Shown: positions 44,055 through 53,961 of the stretch, piece by piece
Numbering within the stretch: position 1 is the first letter of the stretch
How the letters are laid out: the number at the start of each line of letters is the position of its first letter
NCBI GenBank assembly: GCA_020633995.1
Contig: JACKCO010000004.1
Location: 310,001-374,000 of the forward strand
Reading direction: 5' to 3'
DNA length: 64,000 nucleotides
DNA from: Campylobacterota bacterium
GTDB taxonomy: Bacteria; Babelota; Babeliae; Babelales; RVW-14
Position numbers and translations under genes: made by a program
Notes under the pieces: generated by a model
The model's database searches: none
Seen by the model: only the letters and a program-made list of their open reading frames with translations
What the model was told of the DNA's origin: nothing

Positions 44055-46496
44055 ATGAATGTAAAAGGAATGCGTTTGTCGCTGAAACAAAATGGTGTGT
44101 TAGCGTGGTCGTATCAACGTGAGATTGTTGGTGCACTGTTGGCAGCACTGCTCATGTTTTGTTTGCTTGCCTGTCTTTCATATAATGGTGCGGACAACTC
44201 GCTTTTGCATTACATCAGTGGGCATGTGCAGGTCAATAACTGGTGTGGTAGCGTGGGCGCGCATGTTGCAGCGCTCTTTTTTTATGCCTTTGGCTTGTGT
44301 GCGTATGTAGCACTCGTCTTTTTGGCATTGCTTGCCGCGCGGTTATTGCAGGGAGCACAGTTATCACGTGAAGGTGTGCGTGTGCTTGCAAGTATTTTTT
44401 CCTTAGTTGTTTCTTGTGCAGTGGTTTCACACATTGCACTTTCTTTTCAGTATCAATGGAGCGGTGGATTTATTGGCAACAGTCTCATGCAGGTGCTCCA
44501 CCCAATTTTTGGTTATGGTGGGTGCAGTGTGTTGTTGTTGTGTGCAGTATGGACAAGCGCGTGTGTGTTGTTGCGGTACCCGTTAATGCCAAGCCTGCTT
44601 GCATTGTTTGAAACCATCTATGTTGGACTGTGCATGGTTGCCAGCTCACTGGTGTTTGCCGTGCTCAGTGTATGGCGGGCTGCCGTGTGGGTAACGGGCC
44701 AGTGTTTACAGCTGTGGGTGTGGCCACTGCAAGTTCATCTTAACAACGATGAGCTGCGAGCTTTTTCTGCGCAGCACCAAGCGGCGGTAAAAATTGATGA
44801 CGATCAGGAATCTCGTGCGGCTATGTTTGATTTTTTTGGTTCAACACAACAGGCGCCAGCCTCGAGACAATCTTTTCAAGAGCAACCGTGCTATGACGAG
44901 CAAAGCGAGCAAAGTGGTGAACGCTTTGCTCAAAAAACGTGTTACAACACAGGGCACGAATATCGCCTGCTGGGAACAACAATTACCATGCTGCCTAACA
45001 CGCGCATTGCATGCAATTTGTTTGCTCCGCTGCTTATGCTTGAGGGTAAAAGCGTGGTGCAGCGTCTACAGTATTTATTGCGCGTTGCCGGTTCAATTGT
45101 GACCGAGCTGCCGCATCTTTCGTTGCTTGCGCAAAACGATTCAGACAAGGCACACGAAGTTATGCACGAAGCTACCAACCGTGCGCAAAAGCTTGAGGAA
45201 AAGTTAGCCTACTTTGGCGTAAAGGGTAAAGTAAGCGCCATCAAGCCTGGCCCATTGATCACCCTGTTTGAATATGAGCCAGAAATTGATAGTAAAATTA
45301 GTAGGATTACCGCACTTGAAGACGACCTTGCTATGGCACTTTCTGCCAGCAGCATCAGAACGATTGCTCCAATTCTTGGCAAAAACGCGGTAGGTTTTGA
45401 AATTGCAAACTATGTGCGTGAGCAGGTGTTTGTTTCAGAAATTTTTAGTACTCCCGAGTTTGCCAATGCTCGTGAGGAAATGGCATTGCCGCTTGCGCTT
45501 GGTGTTGATGTGGTTGGCGGGCCAGTGATTGAAGATTTGGTGAGCATGCCGCATTTACTCATTGGTGGGGCAACCGGTGCTGGTAAGTCGGTTGGGCTGC
45601 ACGTCATTTTAAATAGCATGCTGTTTACACGTTCACCGCAAGAGCTACGTTTGGTCCTGATTGACCCCAAGCGCCTTGAGTTTTCATTGTATGCGGACAT
45701 CCCGCATTTGTTATTTCCGATTGTGACGCATCCATCACGTGCGACGCAAACGTTGAAGTGGATTGTGCAAGAAATGGAGCTTCGTTATCAAACGATGGCA
45801 GAGTGTGGTGTGCGTAATATGTTAGAATATCAAGCACTGTCAGCTAAAAGTCCACAAACCTATTCGCCAATGCATTATATTGTGGTGGTTATTGATGAGC
45901 TTGCCGATTTAATGATGGTTGCGGGTAAGGAAGTTGAGATACTGATTGCGCGCATTGCACAAATGGCACGTGCATCGGGCATTCATATGATTGTTGCAAC
46001 GCAGCGTCCATCAGTTGATGTTGTAACGGGTATCATTAAGGTTAACTTTCCAAGTCGCATTGCATTTCGTGTTTCAAGTAAGGTTGATTCGCGCGTTATT
46101 ATTGATGGGCAGGGTGCTGAAAAGTTGTTAGGGCGTGGTGATATGTTGTATATGCATCCATCTACGTCTGGTATTAAACGTGTTCATGGTGCATACATTT
46201 CTGAAAAAGAAATTGAATCGGTCAACAACTTTTGGAAAGAGCAACAAAGTGTACAGTATTTAAACCTGCATGAGGTACTTAAAGCTGATGAGAGCGCCGC
46301 CTCTTCTGGTGAGTGTGATGAAATATATGAGCAGGTGCTTGAGTTTATCAAGTCGCAAGATGAAATATCAATTTCAAGGTTGCAACGCCAGTTTGGTATT
46401 GGTTTTAACCGTTCTGCGCGCATTATTGAACAACTTGAAGCGGATGGCATTATTGCACCAAGTCAGGGAGGTAAACCGCGTAAGGTTATTCGCTAG
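44055..46496 (+). CDS. ftsK: DNA translocase FtsK
   Basis: 813 aa from the ATG at 44055 (GGGAGAGGAAC just upstream). An open frame extends 24 codons 5'. About four or five transmembrane segments lie in the first 215 residues, then a short charged linker, much shorter than in E. coli. The motor has Walker A GGATGAGKS near 505 and LIDPKRLEF, then VVIDELADLMMVAG as Walker B. The C-terminal winged helix (ISRLQRQFGIGFNRSARII) would read KOPS-like sites. It pumps DNA at the septum and stimulates XerC/D at dif; a Xer recombinase is encoded at 60899. Confidence 0.96.
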   Translation: MNVKGMRLSLKQNGVLAWSYQREIVGALLAALLMFCLLACLSYNGADNSLLHYISGHVQVNNWCGSVGAHVAALFFYAFGLCAYVALVFLALLAARLLQGAQLSREGVRVLASIFSLVVSCAVVSHIALSFQYQWSGGFIGNSLMQVLHPIFGYGGCSVLLLCAVWTSACVLLRYPLMPSLLALFETIYVGLCMVASSLVFAVLSVWRAAVWVTGQCLQLWVWPLQVHLNNDELRAFSAQHQAAVKIDDDQESRAAMFDFFGSTQQAPASRQSFQEQPCYDEQSEQSGERFAQKTCYNTGHEYRLLGTTITMLPNTRIACNLFAPLLMLEGKSVVQRLQYLLRVAGSIVTELPHLSLLAQNDSDKAHEVMHEATNRAQKLEEKLAYFGVKGKVSAIKPGPLITLFEYEPEIDSKISRITALEDDLAMALSASSIRTIAPILGKNAVGFEIANYVREQVFVSEIFSTPEFANAREEMALPLALGVDVVGGPVIEDLVSMPHLLIGGATGAGKSVGLHVILNSMLFTRSPQELRLVLIDPKRLEFSLYADIPHLLFPIVTHPSRATQTLKWIVQEMELRYQTMAECGVRNMLEYQALSAKSPQTYSPMHYIVVVIDELADLMMVAGKEVEILIARIAQMARASGIHMIVATQRPSVDVVTGIIKVNFPSRIAFRVSSKVDSRVIIDGQGAEKLLGRGDMLYMHPSTSGIKRVHGAYISEKEIESVNNFWKEQQSVQYLNLHEVLKADESAASSGECDEIYEQVLEFIKSQDEISISRLQRQFGIGFNRSARIIEQLEADGIIAPSQGGKPRKVIR

Positions 46497-46639
46497 GCTT
46501 GACATCAGCGTGCTGAATTCATATCTTTTTCGTTTTTAGTTGTGGTGTAGGATTGAGAGGTCTGGTGTTTGTTATCATAAAATGTGCGTTTGGTAGTTAA
46601 GAAACTATTGAATTGTACTTGTTGATAGAATTTTTTTAT

Positions 46640-46720
46640 GTCTTCCTGAACTTGTTTCAGGATCCAGACAAAGGAAAAATCATTATCTGGATGCTGAAAC
46701 AAGTTCAGCACGACATAGTA
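46640..46720. repeat. Facing CCTGAAC/TTCAGGA palindromes before murF
   Basis: CTTCCTGAACTTGTTTCAGGA is followed by GCTGAAACAAGTTCAGCACG, giving nested inverted repeats. The rest of 46497-46885 has a partial GATCCCCGATTGATTCCCTTG repeat and no gene. Confidence 0.7.
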
Positions 46721-46885
46721 GAAAGATATTTGTGACATTTATCGATTGTGCTTTTTCTTCACCAATCAAGAATATTAATTGTTTTGATTGGTGGACTTAC
46801 GTTATAAAAAAAGATCCCCGATTGATTCCCTTGTTAAACAAGAGGGTAGCTTTCGGAGGGGGGAACCTTTCTTTATGGAGGAACT

Positions 46886-48307
46886 ATGCAACTTGATCAT
46901 GCTTTCTTAAAGGAATCATTGCCGTATGCATCTATCAGTGTTGAAGGCCAACAGCAGTGGCAAGCACGTGAAGTGACTGTTTCTATTGATAGCAGGCATG
47001 TAAAGCCGGAACAGTTTTTTGTTGCCCTTAAGGGTGCGCGTGTTGATGGAAACAACTTTGTTGCCGATGCGCTTGCGCGTGGTGCCTGTGGTGTATTGGT
47101 TGATGATGACGGTATGCGAAAGCTAGAAGCCGCGCCGGCAAAAGATCGCGTTGGCAAGGTGATTGTTCATGTGCCAGATAGCATGCAAGCGTTTGTAGAT
47201 CTTGCTCGTGCATGGCGCGCCCAGCTACGCTGCCCGGTTGTTGGAGTAACGGGGTCTGTTGGTAAAACAACGACGAAAGAAATGATTCGTACCATTTTGC
47301 GCACGGCCGATTTTCCGGCATTTGTTTCGTACAAAAATTATAATACGCTTATTGGCACGTGTTACAATTTGCTTAATGTACCCGGCAATGTTAAGGCCGC
47401 TGTGCTTGAGTTGGGTATCAGCCAGGTAGGCGAGATGCACGAGCTTGTTGATGTTGCGCGACCAACAATTGGCTTGATTACAACAGTTTCACACGCGCAC
47501 CTGCAGGGCCTGGGTGGCTCTGTTACGTGTGTTGCGGCGCAAAAGCGTGCGCTCTTTGATTTTTTTGGGGGGAGCGACATTGGCATTATTAATGGCGATG
47601 TGCCATTGCTTACAGATTTTTCTTATCCTCATCCCATTGCAAAATTTGGGTTTAAAACAAAAAATCATATTCAGGCGCGCAAGGTGCGCATAGAGCGAGA
47701 CAAAGATGGTAACCTTGTTACCCATTTTGCGCTCAAATGTTACGGTAAAAAAGTTGATGTGACGATTAATGGCAATCATCCAGGGTTTGTTGTTAACGCG
47801 CTTGGCGCAGTTGCCATATCCTATTTTTTAAAAATTCCTTTTGATTTGATTGTGCGTGGCTTGCAAGCATATCAAGGATTTGAGGGACGGTTTCAATTTA
47901 AGCAGCTGAGAAATGGGAAGGGTAATTTGCTCAATGATTGTTACAATGCAAACCCTGAAAGTATGCGTGCCGCACTGGAAGCATTTTCGCAAATCAAGGT
48001 TGCTGGTTCAAAAATTGCCGTGCTTGGCGATATGCTTGAGTTAGGGGAAAAAGAGCTCTATTGGCATCGGCAGATTGGGCGTGTGCTTGCAAAACTTGCG
48101 CCACTTGATGGCCTAATCTTGGTGGGAGAGCGTGCGCGCCACATAGCATCACCGCTGTTGCAAGCAGTCAACGTCGTTACCGTGGATAGTTGGCAGCAGG
48201 CACAACAAGAACTTGAGCGTATGATTGTCAAAGATGACAGTCTTGTGCTGACCAAGGCCTCGCGTGGTGTGAATCTGTCTTTGCTTGTTGAAAAGGTAAG
48301 TCTGTAG
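46886..48307 (+). CDS. murF: UDP-MurNAc-tripeptide--D-Ala-D-Ala ligase
   Basis: 473 aa. It adds D-Ala-D-Ala to the UDP-MurNAc tripeptide, the last cytoplasmic step of the peptidoglycan precursor. The N-terminal substrate domain has VSIDSRHVKPEQFFVALKG, the ATP loop is GVTGSVGKTTTKE at about 119-131, and SYKNYNTLIG and YNANPESMRAALEAF are family signatures. Full length. GGAGGAACT precedes the ATG. Confidence 0.96.
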   Translation: MQLDHAFLKESLPYASISVEGQQQWQAREVTVSIDSRHVKPEQFFVALKGARVDGNNFVADALARGACGVLVDDDGMRKLEAAPAKDRVGKVIVHVPDSMQAFVDLARAWRAQLRCPVVGVTGSVGKTTTKEMIRTILRTADFPAFVSYKNYNTLIGTCYNLLNVPGNVKAAVLELGISQVGEMHELVDVARPTIGLITTVSHAHLQGLGGSVTCVAAQKRALFDFFGGSDIGIINGDVPLLTDFSYPHPIAKFGFKTKNHIQARKVRIERDKDGNLVTHFALKCYGKKVDVTINGNHPGFVVNALGAVAISYFLKIPFDLIVRGLQAYQGFEGRFQFKQLRNGKGNLLNDCYNANPESMRAALEAFSQIKVAGSKIAVLGDMLELGEKELYWHRQIGRVLAKLAPLDGLILVGERARHIASPLLQAVNVVTVDSWQQAQQELERMIVKDDSLVLTKASRGVNLSLLVEKVSL

Positions 48308-48440
48308 GCTAGTTTTTTAAGGCTTGTTCTGTTCGGGAAAAAGAGCTAAGGTGAAGAGGTAATGATGTTGCGCAAGCAATAAAACAAGGAAACGCGTATG
48401 TGAGAATGGTAACTCGTCTGTAAAAAAGGAAAGGAGTGTC

Positions 48441-48983
48441 ATGAAGCTACCAGAACACGAGCATGAGGAGAGTCTGCTCGATAGTCTTGTCAGTTTACCA
48501 CATAAAATATTATGCCATCACGAAATTCAAGGTTTGCCGGAGCTTGTTTTGCATGAGCTTGGCCACGACAGTTGTTTTGGCTTAAACCGGTCAATTTATA
48601 TCGTTGATAATCCCGATTTTGATTGTTCACGTGGTGTGGCCGGGTATTGTAAAGATGATTGCAAGTACCACAAGCAAGATCCCTGGCAAGAGCCGCATGC
48701 CTTTCATAAAGATATGTGTGAAGCGCCATTTGGTAAGTGTGTTCGTTCGTTCAACAACAAAAGTTTTTTGCGTAATCACAAAGACGATAATGATCACACG
48801 CTTTCACCCGATGAAATTGATGCACTGTGTAAAGCGTTTGATGTTAAAAATCCTGCCTGTTTTACCTGGAAGCAACGGCATGGTAACCACGGCATCTTAA
48901 TTTTTGACGGTGGTAATGACATGCGGCTTGAAAAGCGTAAAAAAATTCTTGCAAATTGCAGCGCACTGTTAAGCTTGTGCTGA
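48441..48983 (+). CDS. Cys/His-rich protein with an HELGH motif, unknown function
   Basis: 180 aa, no signal peptide. VLHELGHDSC near residue 37 fits the HExxH zinc-metalloprotease pattern. About ten Cys follow, including FDCSRGVAGYCKDDCKYH and MCEAPFGKC, which could bind zinc or iron. The gene is 133 bases after murF, with AAAGGAAAGGAG before the ATG, and its stop almost touches the stop of the convergent heparinase gene. The HExxH could be chance in a His-rich protein. I cannot place it in a family. Confidence 0.65.
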   Translation: MKLPEHEHEESLLDSLVSLPHKILCHHEIQGLPELVLHELGHDSCFGLNRSIYIVDNPDFDCSRGVAGYCKDDCKYHKQDPWQEPHAFHKDMCEAPFGKCVRSFNNKSFLRNHKDDNDHTLSPDEIDALCKAFDVKNPACFTWKQRHGNHGILIFDGGNDMRLEKRKKILANCSALLSLC

Positions 48984-48984
48984 G

Positions 48985-50904
48985 CTAAAGCCTGTGTAGC
49001 ACCGTTCGCATAGGAGTTTGTGAAAATGGTAAACAGGCGGTTAGTTTTTTTGTTGGGCGGCTTTGGCCGTAAGAGGGGGAGCTCATATCTTGGCACACAC
49101 TAAATGGTGCGTCAGATTGTAAAAAAATCGTACTTATTTTTTTATCAGGCGATAGACAAAAGCCATCTTGTTGCTGTTCCAGCGTGATGTCTGGGCTGCA
49201 AACAAAGTTCCACATGCTTGTGTGTGTGGCAGTCTGTGGTTGCTCGTTATCATTTGTATGCTGCCACCAGTCAGTGATGGTGACGGTATTGTTGGTGATG
49301 TGTAGCTGCCGGTATGCTATTGGCAGTGTTTGTTGGCTTTGATAGCTGTCTGATATGGTGATTGTTTGATCATTATACTCAATGTGGGGGTGTGCGGTGC
49401 TGATTTTTTGCGGCAAGACAAATAAGTCCTGTTGCCCTTTAATGCTGTTGGTGTTGGCAAGGCCAAAGGTGTTGTGTTGTTGCCAACTTCTAAAGTGATT
49501 GCGCCATTGTCCGTGCGGTGTGTAGACAAAACTGCCAGGGTCGATAAAAATTGGCTGCCCATCACACGAGATGGTAACAGCCAATTGATCTTGATGAAAA
49601 TGTCCTGATGGTTGTCTGTCTTGGTAGCTGGCATGACGAAACGTAATGTGCCAATGCTGACCGCGTACAATGGTTATGCCAAAGTCATGATAGGTTGCAA
49701 GATTAGGCATAGTTTGTGGCTTTGTGGCTATACCAAAAACAATTTTTCCGCTATCATCATCGCCAATGCGTGCTGTATTGCCACCATGGTCTGTGCAGTC
49801 ATCTAAAAACTGCTGCATGCGCACATGTTTTACAATCAGTTGGTTTGGCATAAACGTGTGCGTGAGTGCAAAGAGTGCGCGCAGGTGGGCAAGCATTTCA
49901 CACACGAGTTTGTGGTAGGCGGTTGAGCCTTCATAGCTGGTGCCTTCGCCAAAAATTTGCTGATTAAATTGATCAAGCAAAACTTGAATGTGTGTCTGAT
50001 AATTCAAGGTTATGTCACCCCTAAAAAAGAGCGTAAGATAGGCGTGACCAAGCAAGTCTGCAAGGTAATGATTGTTTGGCCGGTCGCTGGTTTCCCAATT
50101 ATTTTCAAGGTAGTGCAAGTGGTCATACAGGCTGCACACCACACGTTGCCAAAAAGTTTTTGGCAACGTTGTCTCATCAGAAAAAAGCGTGAGCGCCCAA
50201 ACCATATTGATGGCACGAATGCCAACTTCCATAGGGCAGACCCAGTTGATGCCTAGCAGATATGGGTTATTGGTGATCCAGTCAGTGAGTTGTTTTTGAA
50301 ATGTTTGTGCATAGCCAACGGCACGTTCTTGTTCTGCTTGTTGGTAAGCCAGCCCGAGTGTGACAAGCTGATGCAAGCGTGAGAGCTCCCAGCAGGTTTT
50401 AACATCGGGGCCGGGCATTTGGTCTTTGCCGTGTGCGCAGGGTGAGGCGGTTATACGTTGGTAAAATGCAGTTTGCCAGCTGGTAGGGCTGGTAAAACCG
50501 TGACGTGCGGCTTGGTGGTCAGTGTGCCAGTCTATCGGGCCTTGGCCAAAGGCAAATGGCTCGTATCCAAGTACTGCAATGTTGCCGTCACAAATTTGGT
50601 CTGCTTGGTCGATCAGCTCAAACGGGTCGGTGCTCAGTTCTGGCGCAAGCCTTGTAATGAGGGGGTGTGCAATGAGTTTGTGCACTATTTTTTTTGCCGG
50701 TAGGTTCTGCCAAAATTGCTCAAAGTCGGCCGAAAGGGTGTGTGTTTTTGCTACTTGGCTCCAGTGGTGTCCAGCTGAGCCTGCTAATGCCTTGGTGCGC
50801 CAGGTGTGACCAAATGTGGCTCGATGGAGGCGTGTTTTTAGCGCATTGCAGGTGCCACCTATACCGAGCTCGCGTGCTCTGCTACAATAGTATAATATTT
50901 TCAT
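48985..50904 (-). CDS. Heparinase II/III family polysaccharide lyase
   Basis: 639 aa from the ATG at 50904, ten bases after AAGGAG. An ATG eight codons earlier overlaps that site. The N-terminal half is an alpha-toroid (NYLLG-like NNPYLLGINWVCPMEVGIRAIN, then WETSDRPNNHYLADLLG). The C-terminal beta domain has HFHQDQLAVTISCDGQPIFI and DPGSFVYT, the heparinase II/III signature. Related proteins lie in exopolysaccharide or glycosaminoglycan loci. No signal peptide is obvious, which argues for an envelope-polysaccharide role over secretion. It stands alone. Confidence 0.88.
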   Translation of the reverse strand: MKILYYCSRARELGIGGTCNALKTRLHRATFGHTWRTKALAGSAGHHWSQVAKTHTLSADFEQFWQNLPAKKIVHKLIAHPLITRLAPELSTDPFELIDQADQICDGNIAVLGYEPFAFGQGPIDWHTDHQAARHGFTSPTSWQTAFYQRITASPCAHGKDQMPGPDVKTCWELSRLHQLVTLGLAYQQAEQERAVGYAQTFQKQLTDWITNNPYLLGINWVCPMEVGIRAINMVWALTLFSDETTLPKTFWQRVVCSLYDHLHYLENNWETSDRPNNHYLADLLGHAYLTLFFRGDITLNYQTHIQVLLDQFNQQIFGEGTSYEGSTAYHKLVCEMLAHLRALFALTHTFMPNQLIVKHVRMQQFLDDCTDHGGNTARIGDDDSGKIVFGIATKPQTMPNLATYHDFGITIVRGQHWHITFRHASYQDRQPSGHFHQDQLAVTISCDGQPIFIDPGSFVYTPHGQWRNHFRSWQQHNTFGLANTNSIKGQQDLFVLPQKISTAHPHIEYNDQTITISDSYQSQQTLPIAYRQLHITNNTVTITDWWQHTNDNEQPQTATHTSMWNFVCSPDITLEQQQDGFCLSPDKKISTIFLQSDAPFSVCQDMSSPSYGQSRPTKKLTACLPFSQTPMRTVLHRL

Positions 50905-51009
50905 AGATTCCATGCTCCTTTTTGACATGATTGAATCAAAGAGTTACGGCAAAAAGTTCCAGGTTGACTATGTTATTGTCGCCCTGATGTTTTTCTCGTC
51001 ACCAGGTCT

Positions 51010-51150
51010 GTTTTCTGGCTTTGGCTAGGCCAGATCCCGATCCAAGGCTCGTCACTCCGGGCTTGATCCGGAGTCCATTTCTAAAGATAGAACCTACTAT
51101 TTTATCTGGGAAAGACGTGGCTTCCGGTTCGTAGGCAGGATGACGAGTTT
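51010..51150. repeat. Palindromic repeats before the third AAA/nuclease gene
   Basis: CGTCACTCCGGGCTTGATCC followed by GGAGTCCAT also occurs near 30265. GGCTTCCGGTTCGTAGGCAG then ATGACGAG resembles the GGATACCGGCTCG unit. No gene lies between 50905 and 51266. Confidence 0.7.
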
Positions 51151-51266
51151 GAATTGTAAGCAACCTAACACAAAAAAATTGCAAAGCATACAAAGCGCAT
51201 AAGCAGGTTGCCAGAGATAGCTTAGCATTATACTATTGCGTGATACTATTGCGTGTGGAGAACACG

Positions 51267-52829
51267 GTGAAGCTAAAAAAATTGCCACTAGGTATACAAG
51301 TTTTTGAACAAATTATCGAGCATGACTATGTTTATGTCGATAAAACCGAATATGTTTATGCCATGATTTCTTCCGGGTCGTGCTACTTTCTTTCACGTCC
51401 ACGTCGTTTTGGTAAGTCGCTGACGCTTTCAACGTTGGATGCTATTTTTTCAGGCAGAAAGGAATTGTTCAAAAACCTTTGGATTGATAAGAGTGATTGG
51501 GGATGGAAAAAATATCCTGTGCTGCGCCTGGATATGTCCAGTGTTTCCTGTCAAAATGTTCAGGCCTTTAGGCAAAGCTTAGGTGTTTGCCTTGATCTAC
51601 TTGCACGTAGGCACAATATTGTTATCGACCAAAGTTGGCATGCAGGTGACAAACTTAAGGCAATTGTTGAGCAGTGTGCCAGAAAAGGTCCTGTGGTGGT
51701 GTTAATTGATGAATACGATGCGCCGCTACTACAACATTTGCACAATATTGAAGATGCCGAGTGTATCAGGACTGAATTGCGTTGCCTGTATGCTCCGCTT
51801 AAGGATTTGCAGAAATACTTACGGTTTGTTTTTCTGACCGGGGTAAGTAGGTTTTCAAAAACATCTATTTTTTCTGGATTGAACAATTTAACTGACTTAA
51901 GCATGCATGGAACATATGCTGCGTTATGTGGGTATACGCAAGCTGAGATAGAGCATTATTTTGCAGACCACTTGGATCTCGTTGCTCAGCGGTTACGCTT
52001 GCACAAATCTGTGCTCATCGACCAGGTGAGGTCTTGGTACAATGGATATCGGTTTAGCGCCTGCTCAGAAATTTCTTTGTACAATCCCATATCTGTTTTG
52101 TCGTTGCTTGATCGAAAAGAATTCAAAAATTTTTGGATGGAGACTGGTAGCCCGTCATTTTTAATAAAACTGTTTGTGCAGGGGCAGCTTGCCCCCAAGG
52201 ACATTGACAACAGTTGGGTAAGTGAAAGTACGCTCAGCAGTTTTGAGCTGAGCAATATTAACTTGCAAACAGTTATGGTTCAGGCTGGATATTTAACAAT
52301 CAAGGATTATGTGTTTAAAAATAATCGCTCCCGCTATCTGCTTGGTTATCCAAATCATGAGGTTAAGCAGTCATTTATAGAGTGTATTATTCAAAACTTA
52401 CTAAAAACTGAGCCGACGCTTGTTGAGAGTTATGCCGAGGCGTTGCGTGATGCTCTTTGCCAGTCAAGGCTAGAAAAATTTATAGATTTGTTTAAAGAGT
52501 TGATGACACAAATTCCATATGATTTGTATGCATCAACAGAAAAACATTATCAGACTATTTTTTATGTGACCTGTTTGGTTGCAGGTTTTGAGCCTATTGC
52601 TGAAGATCACACAGCGCGTGGACGCATTGATGTAACATTTGAACACGAACATGTTATTTATATCATTGAACTTAAAATTGGTTGTAGCGCTGACAACGCG
52701 CTTGCACAAATACATGAAAAGCGTTATTACGAAAAATTCTTAAATAAAGGTAAACGGATTGTTTTGCTTGGTATTTCGTTTGATGTGCAGGCAAAAACAA
52801 TCGGTGAATGGAAACAAGAAAATTTATAA
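51267..52829 (+). CDS. AAA-ATPase-like protein with C-terminal PD-(D/E)XK nuclease domain
   Basis: 520 aa from the GTG at 51267, seven bases after GGAG. An ATG at 51240 is upstream but has no ribosome site. The N-terminus LPLGIQVFEQIIE and YVYVDKTEYVYAMI, then RPRRFGKS (44-51, Walker A) and VLIDEYDAPL (Walker B), define the AAA-ATPase_like family. The C-terminus has GRIDVTFEHE and YIIELKIG, an intact PD-(D/E)XK core. It ends 14 bases before trpS. Families like this are expanded in intracellular bacteria, with roles unknown. Confidence 0.9.
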   Translation: MKLKKLPLGIQVFEQIIEHDYVYVDKTEYVYAMISSGSCYFLSRPRRFGKSLTLSTLDAIFSGRKELFKNLWIDKSDWGWKKYPVLRLDMSSVSCQNVQAFRQSLGVCLDLLARRHNIVIDQSWHAGDKLKAIVEQCARKGPVVVLIDEYDAPLLQHLHNIEDAECIRTELRCLYAPLKDLQKYLRFVFLTGVSRFSKTSIFSGLNNLTDLSMHGTYAALCGYTQAEIEHYFADHLDLVAQRLRLHKSVLIDQVRSWYNGYRFSACSEISLYNPISVLSLLDRKEFKNFWMETGSPSFLIKLFVQGQLAPKDIDNSWVSESTLSSFELSNINLQTVMVQAGYLTIKDYVFKNNRSRYLLGYPNHEVKQSFIECIIQNLLKTEPTLVESYAEALRDALCQSRLEKFIDLFKELMTQIPYDLYASTEKHYQTIFYVTCLVAGFEPIAEDHTARGRIDVTFEHEHVIYIIELKIGCSADNALAQIHEKRYYEKFLNKGKRIVLLGISFDVQAKTIGEWKQENL

Positions 52830-52843
52830 ATTTAAAGGATATC

Positions 52844-53848
52844 ATGGCACAACAAAAGGTTATTTTAACGGGTGATCGTCCAACTGGCCCACTGCACTTG
52901 GGCCACTTTGTTGGCTCGCTGCAAAATCGACTTAAACTGCAACATGAGGGCAAGCAGTATGTTATGCTGGCTGACGTGCAGGCACTAACCGACAACGCAG
53001 ACAACCCAGAAAAAGTGCGTAACAATATTTTTGAAGTGATGTTAGATTATTTGGCTGTTGGTATTGACCCCAAGCTCAGCACTATTTTTGTGCAGTCAAT
53101 GATTCCAGAAATTGCCGAACTTGCCATTTTTTATTTTAATTTGGTGACCGTTGCGCGTGTGCAGCGCAACCCAACGGTCAAAGACGAAATTAAACAGCGT
53201 GGTTTTGGCGACAGCTTGCCCGTCGGTTTTTTTGTCTACCCTATTCACCAAGCTGCCGACATTACCATTGTCAATGCTGACCTGGTGCCGGTAGGCAGTG
53301 ACCAACTGCCCATGATTGAGCAAACGGCTGAGATTGTGCGCAAGTTCAACCGTTTGTATGGGCCTGTATTTCGTGAGCCGCAGGCGGTTATCCCGCAAAC
53401 GGCTGGGCGTTTGCCGGGCCTTGATGGCAAAGCAAAAATGAGTAAGTCACTGGGCAATGCTATTTTTCTTTCTGACCAGCCTGATGAACTGACCAAAAAG
53501 GTTATGAGCATGTACACCGACCCTAACCATGTGCATGTTAACGACCCGGGTCAAGTTGAGGGCAACACGGTGTTTGCCTACCTTGATATTTTTGACCAGC
53601 GCACTGATGAAGTGGCTGAGCTTAAGGCACACTACCAGCGTGGTGGGCTTGGTGACGTGGTACTGAAAAAACGCCTTAATGAAGTGTTGCAGACATTACT
53701 TGAACCGATTAGAACGCGCCGTCAGGAGCTTGCCAAAGACCGTGGCCAAGTTATGCAGTTGCTGCAGGAAGGCACAGAACAAGCACGTGCTGTTGCCAGT
53801 CAGACCATGCAGTCGGTTAAAGCGGCGATGAAGATTGATTATTTTTAG
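52844..53848 (+). CDS. trpS: Tryptophanyl-tRNA synthetase
   Basis: 334 aa from the ATG at 52844, preceded by AAAGGATATC. An upstream in-frame ATG lies inside the previous gene. Class I signatures are GPLHLGHFVGSL (HIGH type) near residue 13 and KAKMSKSLGN near 198. The AIDN-like QALTDNADNP segment and VGSDQLPMIEQT are typical. It charges tRNA-Trp. It is probably read through from the AAA gene 14 bases upstream. Confidence 0.97.
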   Translation: MAQQKVILTGDRPTGPLHLGHFVGSLQNRLKLQHEGKQYVMLADVQALTDNADNPEKVRNNIFEVMLDYLAVGIDPKLSTIFVQSMIPEIAELAIFYFNLVTVARVQRNPTVKDEIKQRGFGDSLPVGFFVYPIHQAADITIVNADLVPVGSDQLPMIEQTAEIVRKFNRLYGPVFREPQAVIPQTAGRLPGLDGKAKMSKSLGNAIFLSDQPDELTKKVMSMYTDPNHVHVNDPGQVEGNTVFAYLDIFDQRTDEVAELKAHYQRGGLGDVVLKKRLNEVLQTLLEPIRTRRQELAKDRGQVMQLLQEGTEQARAVASQTMQSVKAAMKIDYF

Positions 53849-53961
53849 ATTTTGAATAGTCATCGAGCGAGCCTACCCTCTTGCTTGCTCAGGGGGCATC
53901 CGGGTTTCTTCTCGTCATCCTCTGGCTTGACCAGGGGGATAACGATTCATGAGCAGCGTCT

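Noticed and set aside
43604..44148. Overlapping minus-strand ORFs across uppP and the ftsK start
   Set aside because: They are low-complexity shadows opposite two genes with clear family motifs.
48441..48983. Calling the HELGH protein a metalloprotease
   Set aside because: Only the five-residue pattern supports it, in a protein already rich in His and Cys. Kept as unknown with the motif noted.
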